From: Massilia rubra
GTDB lineage: Bacteria; Pseudomonadota; Gammaproteobacteria; Burkholderiales; Burkholderiaceae_D
Direction: 5' to 3'
Assembly (NCBI RefSeq): GCF_011682065.1
Contig: NZ_VUYU01000002.1
Coordinates: 434,001 to 498,000 of the forward strand
DNA length: 64,000 nucleotides
The position numbers and the translations under genes are program-made. Numbering within the stretch: the first letter of the stretch is position 1; every line of letters starts with the position of its first letter. Of the stretch, positions 44,111 to 53,000 are shown piece by piece. The notes under the pieces were generated by a model. That model did no database searches. It was not told the DNA's origin and saw only the letters and a program-made list of their open reading frames with translations.

Positions 44111-44707
44111 TCAGTCCGCATCCGGGGAAAATTGTTTCATGGTGGCCGCACACAAGGCCGCCGACAGCTTGGGGTCGTCCACCGCGCGCGCCAGCATGGT
44201 GGTGCCGATCAGGGCGCAGACCATGGCCAGCGCCTGCTCGTGCGCGCGCGGCTGGCCCCAGTCGGGCATCTGGCGGGCGAACAGGTCGATCACTTCCTTG
44301 ATGCGCAAGGTGGCGGCGCGCCGCACCTCGGGCGCCTGGCGCGGCATTTCGGAGCCCAGCGCGCACACCGGGCAGCCGTTCTCGATGGAGGCAATATGCT
44401 GCGGCGACAAATACGCATCCATCAGCGCCTGCAAGGCTTGCCCCTGGGGCGCCTCGGCGGCGATGCGCGCCACCAAGGCCACCGAGTCGGCGCCGGCGCG
44501 GTCGCCCGCCTCGGCCAGCAAGGCGTCGCGCGAGTCGAAGTGGGCATAGAAGCCGCCATGGGTCAGGCCGGCCTCTTTCATGATGTCGGCCACGCCGGTG
44601 CCGTCGTAGCCGCTGCGGCGGATGGCGCGCGAGGCTACCTCCACGATGCGTTCGTGGGTGGCCTCCTTGCGGCTGACGGCGGGACTCTTGGCGGGTTTCG
44701 ATTTCAT
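44111..44707 (-). CDS. TetR/AcrR-family regulator (198 aa)
   Basis: N-terminal HTH: HERIVEVASRAIRRSGYDGT, GVADIMKEAGLTHGGFYAHF, DSRDALLAEA, typical of the AcrR/NemR-like subgroup with THGxFYxHF. The ligand domain contains ENGCPVCALGSEM, a CxxC-like pair that could sense electrophiles, as NemR does. Start is set to ATG 44707; an upstream ATG at 44719 is possible but lies inside the operator copy. Regulates the following SDR and old-yellow-enzyme genes, judging from the operators. Confidence 0.85.
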   Translation of the reverse strand: MKSKPAKSPAVSRKEATHERIVEVASRAIRRSGYDGTGVADIMKEAGLTHGGFYAHFDSRDALLAEAGDRAGADSVALVARIAAEAPQGQALQALMDAYLSPQHIASIENGCPVCALGSEMPRQAPEVRRAATLRIKEVIDLFARQMPDWGQPRAHEQALAMVCALIGTTMLARAVDDPKLSAALCAATMKQFSPDAD

Positions 44708-44721
44708 GACGATCATCATAT
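44706..44721. promoter_or_regulatory. TetR-type operator 2, at the TetR start codon
   Basis: ATGACGATCATCATAT matches the core of the palindrome at 44059-44076 (ATGATGATCATCATAT) in 15 of 16 bases. Overlapping the TetR start fits autorepression. Confidence 0.62.
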
Positions 44722-44760
44722 ATCATTTTGAATCGGGATGCACGCCGGCGCGTTAACTTT

Positions 44761-45924
44761 TTACGGGCCGCCCCTGCCGATCACCGAGGCGATGATTTCG
44801 TCGTGCCGCTCGTTATCGGTCTTGTGCAGGTAGGCCGCCGTGGTGGCGATGTTGGCGTGCCCGGCCGTGTCCTGCAGGGTTTTCAGCTGCACGCCATTGT
44901 TGGCGTGGTTGGTCAGCATGCTGTGACGCAGCCAGTGCGGCGAGGCCTGGCGCAGCACGGCGGCCGTTTCGGTATCGCCCTGGCCGGCCGCGGCGAAAGC
45001 GGCCGCCGCGAACACGGCTTTGAGCGCCTGGGCGGCGGCTTCGTCGGTGATGCGCGCGAGCGAATGGTTGCGACTCGACAGCACCAAGGGCGTGCGGTCG
45101 GTGCGCGAGGTCTGCGGCAGCAGGCCGAAGGCCTGGCGGTAGTCGCGCAAGGCGGCCAGCATTTCCGGCGGCACCGGCAGGCGGCGCGGCTTGTTGCCTT
45201 TGCCAATCACGTCAAGCCACCAGCGGCCGTTGCCCTCGGTATAGATCGCCCCCATGTTGGCGCTGACAATTTCGTTCAGGCGCGCGCCGGTGTGGGTGAA
45301 CGCCACCAGCAAAAAGCGGTCGCGCGCGCGCCGCCGCAGTGCCGACGGCGTCTCGGCGGCGCGCGCCGAGACCGTGGCGAGCGCCAACCCGATGGCGTGC
45401 GGGGTCAGGTAGCGCGTGATGCGACTGGCCACCGGCGCCCGCACGTTTTTGACGAGGCGCGCCGGATTGCGCCGCATGTAGCCGGTCTGTTCGGCAAAGG
45501 CCAGCAAACCCTTGACGGCGATCATCGCCTGGCGCCGGCTGGCGTCCGACAGCGGCCCCGTGAACGGGCGGTAGCGCGGATCGGTGCGCGGCCACTTGGT
45601 GGTGGCGACCCAGTCGGGCGGCGGGTTCTTGAGGAATTCCTTGTACAGGTTCAGGTCGGCCACGCTGAGCTGGTGGAACGACCTGCCCGCTTCCTCGCGG
45701 CACCAGGTGAGAAAACGGAACAGTTCCTTTTGCGTATTGGCGATCGATTTTTCGCTCAGTTCGCCATGCGCGATGAACTCGCGGGCGATTTCGCTGTCGG
45801 TGCTGGCGTTCGTGATGGCGTCGTCGGCCACGTGGAAAATGCCGATGTCCGGGCGCTTGGTGTCGCTGGGAACGGGACCGCTGCGGGCTACCGGTTCCAG
45901 GTTGATCGGCGTAAATTTATGCAT
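44761..45924 (-). CDS. tyrosine recombinase/integrase (387 aa)
   Basis: Arg in FTHTGARLNEIVS, HWLRHSMLT (HxxR), HANIATTAAYLH with His and nucleophile Tyr: complete catalytic set. N-terminal SAM-like core-binding domain (SIANTQKELFRFLTWCREEA). Size and sequence are unlike the three recombinases of the island. The start (ATG 45924) is 15 bp from a near-perfect SOS box, so expression should rise after DNA damage. No phage genes or att site are seen next to it, so it could be a chromosomal recombinase or the remains of an element. Confidence 0.88.
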   Translation of the reverse strand: MHKFTPINLEPVARSGPVPSDTKRPDIGIFHVADDAITNASTDSEIAREFIAHGELSEKSIANTQKELFRFLTWCREEAGRSFHQLSVADLNLYKEFLKNPPPDWVATTKWPRTDPRYRPFTGPLSDASRRQAMIAVKGLLAFAEQTGYMRRNPARLVKNVRAPVASRITRYLTPHAIGLALATVSARAAETPSALRRRARDRFLLVAFTHTGARLNEIVSANMGAIYTEGNGRWWLDVIGKGNKPRRLPVPPEMLAALRDYRQAFGLLPQTSRTDRTPLVLSSRNHSLARITDEAAAQALKAVFAAAAFAAAGQGDTETAAVLRQASPHWLRHSMLTNHANNGVQLKTLQDTAGHANIATTAAYLHKTDNERHDEIIASVIGRGGP

Positions 45925-45938
45925 GCGGGAAGCCCGGA

Positions 45939-45960
45939 ATACTGTGTTAACGTACAGTAT
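45939..45960. promoter_or_regulatory. SOS (LexA) box
   Basis: ATACTGT (45939-45945), 8-nt spacer, ACAGTAT (45954-45960): the CTGT-N8-ACAG LexA motif with flanking TA pairs. The arms are perfect reverse complements. It sits between the integrase (minus) and the LuxR-type gene (plus) and is closest to the integrase start. Confidence 0.8.
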
Positions 45961-46080
45961 AGCAGTTCGATCATCGCGCTGTTGCCGAGGTTCTCATCGA
46001 AGTGCCGACGGTTTTGGCCGTGTGCGTGGAATAGTCGGAAAAAACGTTGTCTTTTCACTACAAGAAGCGCTTGATGTACT

Positions 46081-46099
46081 TGTCAGCTAATACATGACA
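46081..46099. promoter_or_regulatory. short inverted repeat upstream of the LuxR-type gene
   Basis: TGTCA (46081-46085), 9 nt, TGACA (46095-46099), about 50 bp before the LuxR-type start. Could be a regulator site; only 5 bp per arm. Confidence 0.3.
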
Positions 46100-46149
46100 G
46101 GTGGAGGATGTTCCTTCCAGTCAGACGCCAAGCCACCCACGATCCCTGA

Positions 46150-46595
46150 ATGACAAACCAAGTGAAGCGCGAACTCACCTTTCGCGAGCAAGAGATTCTG
46201 TTGTTAATCGGGCGCAGTTTCAATTCCAGATCCATCGCAGTCATGCTGGGCATTGCGTATTTCACGGTCAGGAAGCATCGGTCCAATATCCTCGTCAAAC
46301 TCGACCTCCATGGCGCGGGGCGGATCGCCTGTTACGCGGCGGTAGCGGCAGGCGGTGCGCCGGACTCGAATTTTGCGCAGCATGGGCCACCTTAAGCAGG
46401 CGCCAGATCGACGTTGCGCTGAAGGTGTCCGCCGGGCTGACAAGCAAGCAAATCGCGCGCTTGCTGTTGGTCAGCTACCAAACCGTCGCAAAGCACCGCC
46501 AAGCCATCTTCAGGTTATTGGGAGTGCACTCGGTGGCCGAACTGGCCTTGGGCATCGCCGCAGCGGGACTTGGCGATACCCTATCGGAGTTATAG
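46150..46595 (+). pseudogene. double-HTH LuxR-type regulator with frameshift
   Basis: First frame: LTFREQEILLLIGRSFNSRS, IAVMLGIAYFTVRKHRSNIL, VKLDLHGAGR, a LuxR/GerE helix-turn-helix. It ends in a stop at 46393-46395. One base out of frame, from about 46370, follows LSRRQIDVALKVSAGLTSKQ, IARLLLVSYQTVAKHRQAIF, a second LuxR-type HTH ending at 46595. A family with two tandem HTH domains exists, so this is most likely one gene with a 1-nt shift near 46370. No receiver or ligand domain. Alternatively the first 81-residue HTH protein is functional by itself. Confidence 0.6.
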
Positions 46596-46879
46596 GCGCG
46601 CTCCGCTGCTCTCTGTAAGGTGGGCTTGTCGGCGGCAATCTTGCCCTCGACTGTGGTACGGCGAGAACGAATTCGTTAATAAGAATAGCGCATCCCGGAA
46701 CCCCGGTGGATTCTTTTCAGTGAATTTAGTAGGTGTGCAGGAATTATTGTGATTTACAGCGAACGGAAGCGGATGCTTGCAAGGCGCCGCTTATGGAAGC
46801 TGGAAATTACGAGAACTTATACGCGCTTACTTGGTAATCGATGTGCCTCATGATTGATACCATTTACCAGGAGAATGCC

Positions 46880-47554
46880 GTGAGCTATGTTTTCTCAAGT
46901 GTGAGACCACCGCTGTTGCGCGATTACCCCGCTATTCTCAGCGTCCCGACAGTATTGCTGAAGGGCCAGACGTACACCGCGACCGATCAGCCAAATTCAC
47001 CGACTGTCTACAACGACAGCCAGCACGATCACTGGCAGACCTATAACTCGTTCATCATCACCCGGTATCAGGTCTGGCGCTTGAATACGCCGCCGTACCA
47101 TGCCGCGTCAAACGGTTCCCACTCGCATTCGGTCACCAGCGGGTATGACCAGAGCAAGATGACGAAGTTCGTGCAAACAATCTCTGTGACTGCCGGCGCT
47201 GCCGGATTCGGCATGTCGGCGTCGGTGACGGCGAGTCTGGAGCTGACAAGCGAGGAAACGCAAACCTGGTCAACCTCCACGACTAACGTCACGACATTGG
47301 ATCTCAAAGCCGGAAACACGTACGACAGTTGGACGCTGTTCGACCACCTGGAAGTCGAGAGCCAGCAATGGTACCAATACGAGTACAAGGGTGCTTCTCC
47401 ACCGGGATTTACCAGGAACGGAGATCCGCAAGTGACGGTCGTCGAGATCGCCATTCTTAATTACGACGATTCCGTTGCAGACCCCGATGCGCACTGCGTT
47501 CCAACGATTCAAGCCGTGCTGGCGCATACCCGTGGCGTCCTCCACCCCGCATGA
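46880..47554 (+). CDS. unknown protein, possible beta-pore-forming toxin fold (224 aa)
   Basis: Start is GTG 46880, with AGGAG 6 nt upstream; ATG 46841 and 46850 have no such site. The centre has alternating polar/apolar Ser/Thr-rich stretches (FVQTISVTAGAAGFGMSASV, TASLELTSEETQTWSTSTTN), which is the pattern of the insertion loop in aerolysin/ETX-MTX2-type proteins. No signal peptide. Its neighbour is a GH24 lysozyme that could release it. Family not recognised; the pore-forming idea is a hypothesis from the residue pattern. Confidence 0.6.
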   Translation: MSYVFSSVRPPLLRDYPAILSVPTVLLKGQTYTATDQPNSPTVYNDSQHDHWQTYNSFIITRYQVWRLNTPPYHAASNGSHSHSVTSGYDQSKMTKFVQTISVTAGAAGFGMSASVTASLELTSEETQTWSTSTTNVTTLDLKAGNTYDSWTLFDHLEVESQQWYQYEYKGASPPGFTRNGDPQVTVVEIAILNYDDSVADPDAHCVPTIQAVLAHTRGVLHPA

Positions 47555-47589
47555 GGCAAAATTGACCACGATACGATACGATGCGTGGT

Positions 47590-47623
47590 GCGGAGATGCT
47601 CGCCCGAACAGGGGCATCTCCGC
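47590..47623 (+). terminator. stem-loop after the unknown 224-aa gene
   Basis: GCGGAGATGC (47590-47599) pairs perfectly with GCATCTCCGC (47614-47623), 14-nt loop, followed by TTAAAT. It lies 36 bp past the stop codon of the gene and before the lysozyme gene. The U-run is short, so strength is uncertain. Confidence 0.65.
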
Positions 47624-47678
47624 TTAAATCCCGTTACCGCTGTTTGACCTGGCATTCCACACCACATGGGAGAAATAT

Positions 47679-48122
47679 ATGACACCAGAAATGCAATACA
47701 GTACAACTGGACTGGCGTTGACGGAACAATTTGAAGGTTGCAAGCTGACCGCCTACCGCGATTCCGGTGGCGTCTGGACCAATGGCTACGGCAATACCCA
47801 CGGCGTTGTGCCGGGTTCCACCATCACACAGCAACAAGCCGTGGCGGACCTCCAGAAAAATATCCAGACCAGCGTCAACGACGTCAATCTGCTGGTGAGC
47901 GTCCAGCTGACGCAGGGCGAATTCGATGCGCTGGTCGATTTCGATTTCAATCTCGGGCGCGGCAATCTGCAGAAATCCACCCTGTTGACCGACTTGAACG
48001 CGGGCAATTTTGCCGCGGCTGCCGAACAGTTCGACAAATGGGACCGCTGCAACGGCACGGTCCTGGCTGGCTTGCTACGGCGCCGTGACGCCGAGACGAA
48101 GGAATTCAACGGCGCGAGCTGA
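47679..48122 (+). CDS. lysozyme/endolysin, GH24 (T4-like) family (147 aa)
   Basis: N-terminal catalytic Glu in TEQFEGCKLTAYRDSGGVWT, then NGYGNTHGV (Asp/Thr dyad region), the GH24 signature. The C-terminus contains LTQGEFDALVDFDFNLGRGN, also typical. Length 147 residues is close to phage lysozymes. No signal or SAR anchor is seen, so it would need a holin or cell lysis to reach the wall; none is adjacent. RBS GGGAGA lies 5 nt upstream. Phage remnant or bacteriocin-release enzyme. Confidence 0.88.
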   Translation: MTPEMQYSTTGLALTEQFEGCKLTAYRDSGGVWTNGYGNTHGVVPGSTITQQQAVADLQKNIQTSVNDVNLLVSVQLTQGEFDALVDFDFNLGRGNLQKSTLLTDLNAGNFAAAAEQFDKWDRCNGTVLAGLLRRRDAETKEFNGAS

Positions 48123-48454
48123 ACACAGACCGGCAGCGCTGAACGCCAAACCGGCCCCCTGAATCTCACCATCAACCGGGGCCGGCGCCGTCGCCGGCCG
48201 GCACGGGTCAATACGCGCCCCGCGAGTCGTCGTACCCTCCCTGCGGTCGCATGTGCCGTCCCCGGCATGCATTTGTGCATGCCGGGACGATTGAGAACTG
48301 TATAAGCGCACAGTATGGCGATGTGCCCGTCTTCCCCGTCACCGTGTTCGGCCTCATCCGCAGCGCGGCGGGAGGTATAATTTCACCCCATTCCGCCTGG
48401 CGGTCCAGAATCGGTTCCGACGTTTTACACACTTCATCACGACAGGCATACTTC
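48123..48454. other. 332-bp gene-free stretch with hairpins and an SOS-box match
   Basis: CCGGCCCC (48151-48158) pairs with GGGGCCGG (48178-48185). A stronger hairpin at 48258-48288 has arms differing by one bulged C (GTCC(C)CGGCATGCA / TGCATGCCGGGAC) and a TTTG loop. A LexA-type motif follows at 48296-48315. No gene is seen until the TerC remnant. Confidence 0.55.
48296..48315. promoter_or_regulatory. second SOS (LexA) box match
   Basis: AACTGT, 8-nt spacer (ATAAGCGC), ACAGTA: CTGT-N8-ACAG intact at 48298-48313. No intact SOS-type gene lies directly downstream: the next plus-strand sequence is a TerC remnant. It may be orphaned by a deletion. Confidence 0.55.
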
Positions 48455-48604
48455 ATGGCATGGTTCTTTGACCCGACTATCCGGGTCGGCTCGCTGACAC
48501 TGGTGGCACTTGAGATCGTGCCGGGCATCGACAATCTCATTCTTGATCGCCATCTCAAGACCCGCCCGACCGGTCTCTCGCCGGTCATGCCGCAGTGCCG
48601 GTGA
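48455..48604 (+). pseudogene. truncated, frameshifted TerC-family gene remnant
   Basis: MAWFFDPTIRVGSLTLVALE with IVPGIDNLI is the conserved N-terminus of TerC-family membrane proteins (usual DNLIFIAIL). A frameshift just after DNLI (near 48543) moves the next residues (LIAIS) to another frame and the gene then ends; about 200 residues are lost. The AI-2E transporter follows 34 bp later. Confidence 0.72.
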
Positions 48605-48638
48605 CGCGCCCTTGTTCGGACAGCGAGCCGCAAATCAA

Positions 48639-49730
48639 ATGAAAAACGGAGTAGAAGGCGTGTCAAAATTTCCCGTCTTGCCGATCGTATTCGCGGCTGC
48701 GCTGGCTTTCCTGCTCCAGCACTTCCTTGGCTCCCTGGCATGGGCCGGACTGCTGGCGGTCATTACCTGGCCACTGCACGAGCGGCTGCTGCAAAGAGGC
48801 TGGTCCAGGGTTGCCAGCGCAAGCACGCTGGTCGCCGTGCTGGTGATCACGCTCGCGGGTCCATCCATCTTCCTGATCAATACGCTGAGCAATGAACTGG
48901 AAACCGTGGAACGCTTGCTCGGCGAGATCAACCAGACCGGTGTTGCGGCGCCGGAATGGCTGGCGCGCTTGCCGGTGGTCGCCGAACCGGCGATGAAGTG
49001 GTGGCAGGAAAACCTGGCCCAGCCGGGTGGACTGAGTTCCCTGATCCAGAGCACGGCGGGAGAATTCGTGCCCTTCCTGACGGGTACCGCCCGCACGCTG
49101 GGCGCCACCATCCTGACCAATGCCCTGTACCTGTTCCTGGCCATCCTGACCCTGTTCATCCTGTATCTGCATGGGCCGGCGGTCGCGCACTATGTCGACC
49201 ACGCCGGCAACCGCCTGCTCCTGAAGCACTACGCGGCGTTGCGCCGCCTGCTGCCGCTCTCGGTGCGCGGCACCGCCCTCGGCCTATGTTCGGTCGCGTT
49301 GCTGGAAGGCCTGGTCCTGGGGCTGGCCTACGCGGTGGCGGGAGCGCCCGCCCCGGTCCTTCTCGGTGTGATCACCGGCTACCTGGCCCTGATTCCGGGT
49401 GGTGCGCCGCTGGCGTTCACCTCGGTCTCGCTGCTTCTACTGGGACAAGGCCATGCGGGCGCGGCGCTGGGCTTGTTTTGCTGGGGCGCCTTCGAGTTGT
49501 TTTTGGTCGATAAGTTCGTGCGCCCCAAACTCATCGGCAAGCGCGTCAACCTGCCCTTCCTGGCGGTGCTCTTCGGTTTGCTTGGCGGCGTCTCGACCAT
49601 GGGCGTTCTCGGCCTGTTTATCGGCCCGTTCATGATGGCGGTGCTGTTCTGGTGGCTGCGCGGCGGAGAAACCGAGCCGGTACCGACGATCATCGTCGCC
49701 GGCCCGGAGCATTCCGCACCGCTCCCCTGA
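48639..49730 (+). CDS. AI-2E family transporter / YdiK-like permease (363 aa)
   Basis: Seven to eight membrane helices (PIVFAAALAFLLQHFLGSLA, WAGLLAVITWPLHERLLQRG, ALYLFLAILTLFILYLHG). The C-terminal core has the family glycines LLGVITGYLALIPGGAPLAF and LPFLAVLFGLLGGVSTMGVL, then GLFIGPFMMAVLF. This is the PF01594 family: some act in AI-2 export (TqsA), others in Na+/H+ exchange. Start ATG 48639; the frame runs further upstream into TerC debris. Substrate unknown. Confidence 0.85.
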   Translation: MKNGVEGVSKFPVLPIVFAAALAFLLQHFLGSLAWAGLLAVITWPLHERLLQRGWSRVASASTLVAVLVITLAGPSIFLINTLSNELETVERLLGEINQTGVAAPEWLARLPVVAEPAMKWWQENLAQPGGLSSLIQSTAGEFVPFLTGTARTLGATILTNALYLFLAILTLFILYLHGPAVAHYVDHAGNRLLLKHYAALRRLLPLSVRGTALGLCSVALLEGLVLGLAYAVAGAPAPVLLGVITGYLALIPGGAPLAFTSVSLLLLGQGHAGAALGLFCWGAFELFLVDKFVRPKLIGKRVNLPFLAVLFGLLGGVSTMGVLGLFIGPFMMAVLFWWLRGGETEPVPTIIVAGPEHSAPLP

Positions 49731-50059
49731 TGCGAGGCATCGCCATCGCCAGCCGGCAATGGCTGGCTGCGGCCGAGGGCGCGCGCAATGCCGCCCGTTT
49801 TCCGTCTCCAGCGTAAATATCGGAGCGCCATTCGTCGCGCCTTCCCAACACTTCCTCGCAAAAAACCGCCAAAATGGATGGGAAGGTTTCCAGATTGTCA
49901 TATGTGCATGTTATAAAGATGCAAATTGAATGCAGAGCAATCAGGAAACTGCACACCGTCAGGGTGGCCGCTCGCCCTGGACCAAACAAGAGAAGCATGC
50001 CGCCCGGCCCTGCGCCCGGCGGGATCACTTTTAATGAAGTCCGACCAAACGAGGTAAAC
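49731..50059. other. 329-bp upstream region of the di-haem oxidoreductase gene
   Basis: AT-richer than the flanks around 49870-49930 (GTCATATGTGCATGTTATAAAG), a plausible promoter region. I see no gene and no clear operator. Confidence 0.4.
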
Positions 50060-53000
50060 ATGAGGTACACAACATCGGGCGCGCGCCGGCACGGCGCGGC
50101 GCGGGGACCGTTGCGCAAGCTGTCAGTCCAGGGCCTTCCCCTCGCCCTGACACTGCTGCTGGCCGCTTGCGGCGGCAATGGCAACGGCGGCGGCGAGCCG
50201 GCTCCTGTGGGCCAGGGCGGCATGAGCGGCACATCGCGCCTGGTCGCGGCGGCGGCCGAAACCGCGCTCACCCCGGTCGGCGCCAGCGCCAGTTCGGCCG
50301 AGCGGCCCGACCTGGGCGGCGCGGCCGCCATCGACCACAACGACAAAACGCGTTGGGGCAGCGGATTTAACGATGGCGAATCGCTCACGCTCGACTTCGG
50401 CAAATCCGAACTGATCAGCCGGGTGCGGATCGACTGGGAAAACGCGCACGCCAGCCAATACCTCTTGCAAGTGTCGGACGACAACGCCAACTGGACCACC
50501 ATCAAAACCGTGGACGACAGCCAGGGCGGCACCGAAGAGATCACCGGCCTGAACGGCAAAGGCCGCTATCTGCGCATGCAGGGCGTCAAGCGCTCGTCGC
50601 AGTACGGCTATTCGGTCTTCGAAATCCAGGCGTTTTCGGGCACGCCGGTGCCGACCACGCCCGTGCCCACCCCCGTGCCCGGCCCGGTCGACGCCAGCCA
50701 ACCAGGGGTGGCCATCAAGCCGGTCGCGACCAGCTCGTCGGCGGTGGAAAACCAGGCCATGTCGGCCGCCATGACGGTCGATGGCAAACCTGCCACGCGC
50801 TGGGCCAGCAAGGCCGAAGACGGCGCCTGGATCGAGTTCGACTTCGGCGTCAAGACGCAAGTCGGCTACATGAAGCTGCTCTGGGAAAACGCCTACGGCA
50901 AGCAGTACGAACTGCGCGTGTCGGACGATGGCCAGAACTGGACCCAGGTGCGCAGCGTCAGCAACGGCCGCGGCGGCACCGAGGAATTCTTCAACCTGGG
51001 CGTCAACGCCCGCTTCATCCGCCTGCAGGGCGTGGCGCGCGCTACCCAGTACGGCTACTCGCTGTTCGAAGTCGACTTCAAGAGCCCCGGCAGCGACAAC
51101 ACCGTGCCGCCCGCCGTCACGTCGGCCCATCCCTTCCCCGCCAACGGCAGCGCGATGAGCCCCTTGCCGCAAGCGGCCGAAGCGCTCGAAACGTTGCAGT
51201 TCACCCTGCCCGACGGCACCCTGGTCACCCGCTTCGGCGCGCGCGGCCTGGCGCGCCACGGCCGCGAGCGTGGCGAGGAGTGGAACGAGGTCGGCGAAGG
51301 CCCGAACGAAACGATCGACCCGGCCACCGGCCTGGCCGTCAACAAAGGCCCGGGCAACTACCTCACCTTCGTGCCGCAATATTTCAAGAACCGCACCTGG
51401 GGCGTCGAAATCATCGACAACAGCCGCGTGGCCGGCGTCACCAAGCCGCAACTGATCGTCAACCAGTACACCCAGACCGACTTTTTGTCCGGCGGCATCG
51501 CCTTCTTCCGTGCCTTCGACCGTCCCGGCGTGACCGGCTACGGCTGGATGAATCCCGGCGAACTGGTCGACCGCAGCGTGGCGCAGTGCGCACCGATCGC
51601 CTACCCCGCCAACGGCAAGCTGACCAATGCCAACGGCATCAACGGCGCCTGCACCTTGCTGGTCAAGGGGTATCCGGGCCACGGCGGCATCGACGCCAAC
51701 GGCATGCCGAACGGTAAGAGCGTGCCGGGACGCGCGCTGGTCGCCGGCGACATCATCGAGGTCTCGCCTTCTTTCTTCTCGACCAGGGAGGCCATGGCCG
51801 CCAAGGGCGATACCGGCGGCATCCGCTATTACTCGTACGAGTGGGTGTATGTGGTCGGGGCCGGCCTGAAACCGTGGTACGGCGTGCAGCCGCGCCTGAA
51901 CTCGGTGCCGCTGCCGGAAGACACCCTGTCCGGCGGCCAGGGCTCGATTTCCTACAACTACACCGATAACGGCCTGTTCATGTTCCAGCAGCCGCACAAC
52001 AACGTCGGCATGCAAAACATGCAGCGTTTTGTCGAGGGACGGCGCCTGGTGCACACCAGCTTCCTGACCGGCGAGCATAACGAGGGCGGCAACGACCGCT
52101 ACGCAGCGGCGGTCGGCCTGCAAGGCCAGCGCTACAACCAGTCCGCCTGTATCGCCTGCCACGTCAACAACGGCCGCAGCCCCGCGCCCGCCGCGCTCGG
52201 CCAGCGCCTCGACAGCATGTCGGTCCGGGTTGCCAGCGTCGGCGCCAACGGCCAGCAAGTGCCGCATCCGCTGTACGGCACCGCAGTCCAGATGAACGCC
52301 GTTTCGCCGACCGGCAGCGCGCAGAACTGGGGCATGGGCGCGCGCGTCACCGGCTTCGAGACGCGCTCGGTCAAGCTGGCCGACGGCAGCACGGTCGAAC
52401 TGCGCAAACCGACGCTCGGCTTCGAAGGCCCGGCGCCAGCCGCCTTCTCGCTGCGCGCGGCCCAGCCGATGATCGGCACCGGCTTGCTCGAAGCGATTCC
52501 GGAAGCCGATATCCTGGCGCGCGCCGCGCAAGCGGTCGATGCCGATGGCGTCAAGGGCACGGCCAATTTCGTGTTCGATCCGGAAAGCGGCGCGGTGCGC
52601 CTGGGCCGTTTCGGCTGGAAGGCCTCAAAAGCCACCCTGCGTCACCAGAGCGCCGACGCGCTGCTGCTCGACATGTCGGTCACCTCGCCGGTGTATCGCA
52701 ACCGCAGCTGTGGCTTTGACCCGGCCGGTTGCGGATCGAAAGGCGCGCAAAAGGGCATTCTCGAGTCGGACCTGAAATCGATCACGCAGTACCTGGCCCT
52801 GGTCGGCGTGCCGGCCCAGCGCAGCGTTGCCAGCGGCTTTCCGAAGGGCGTGGCGCCGCTCGACGAGCACCGTGTCGACGCCCAGCAAGTGAGCGCCGGC
52901 GGCAAGCTGTTTACCGGCATGCGCTGCGCCGCCTGCCATACGGTGCAGATGAAGACCGGTGCCGGCCACCTGTTCGCCGAGCTGCGCAACCAGACCATCC

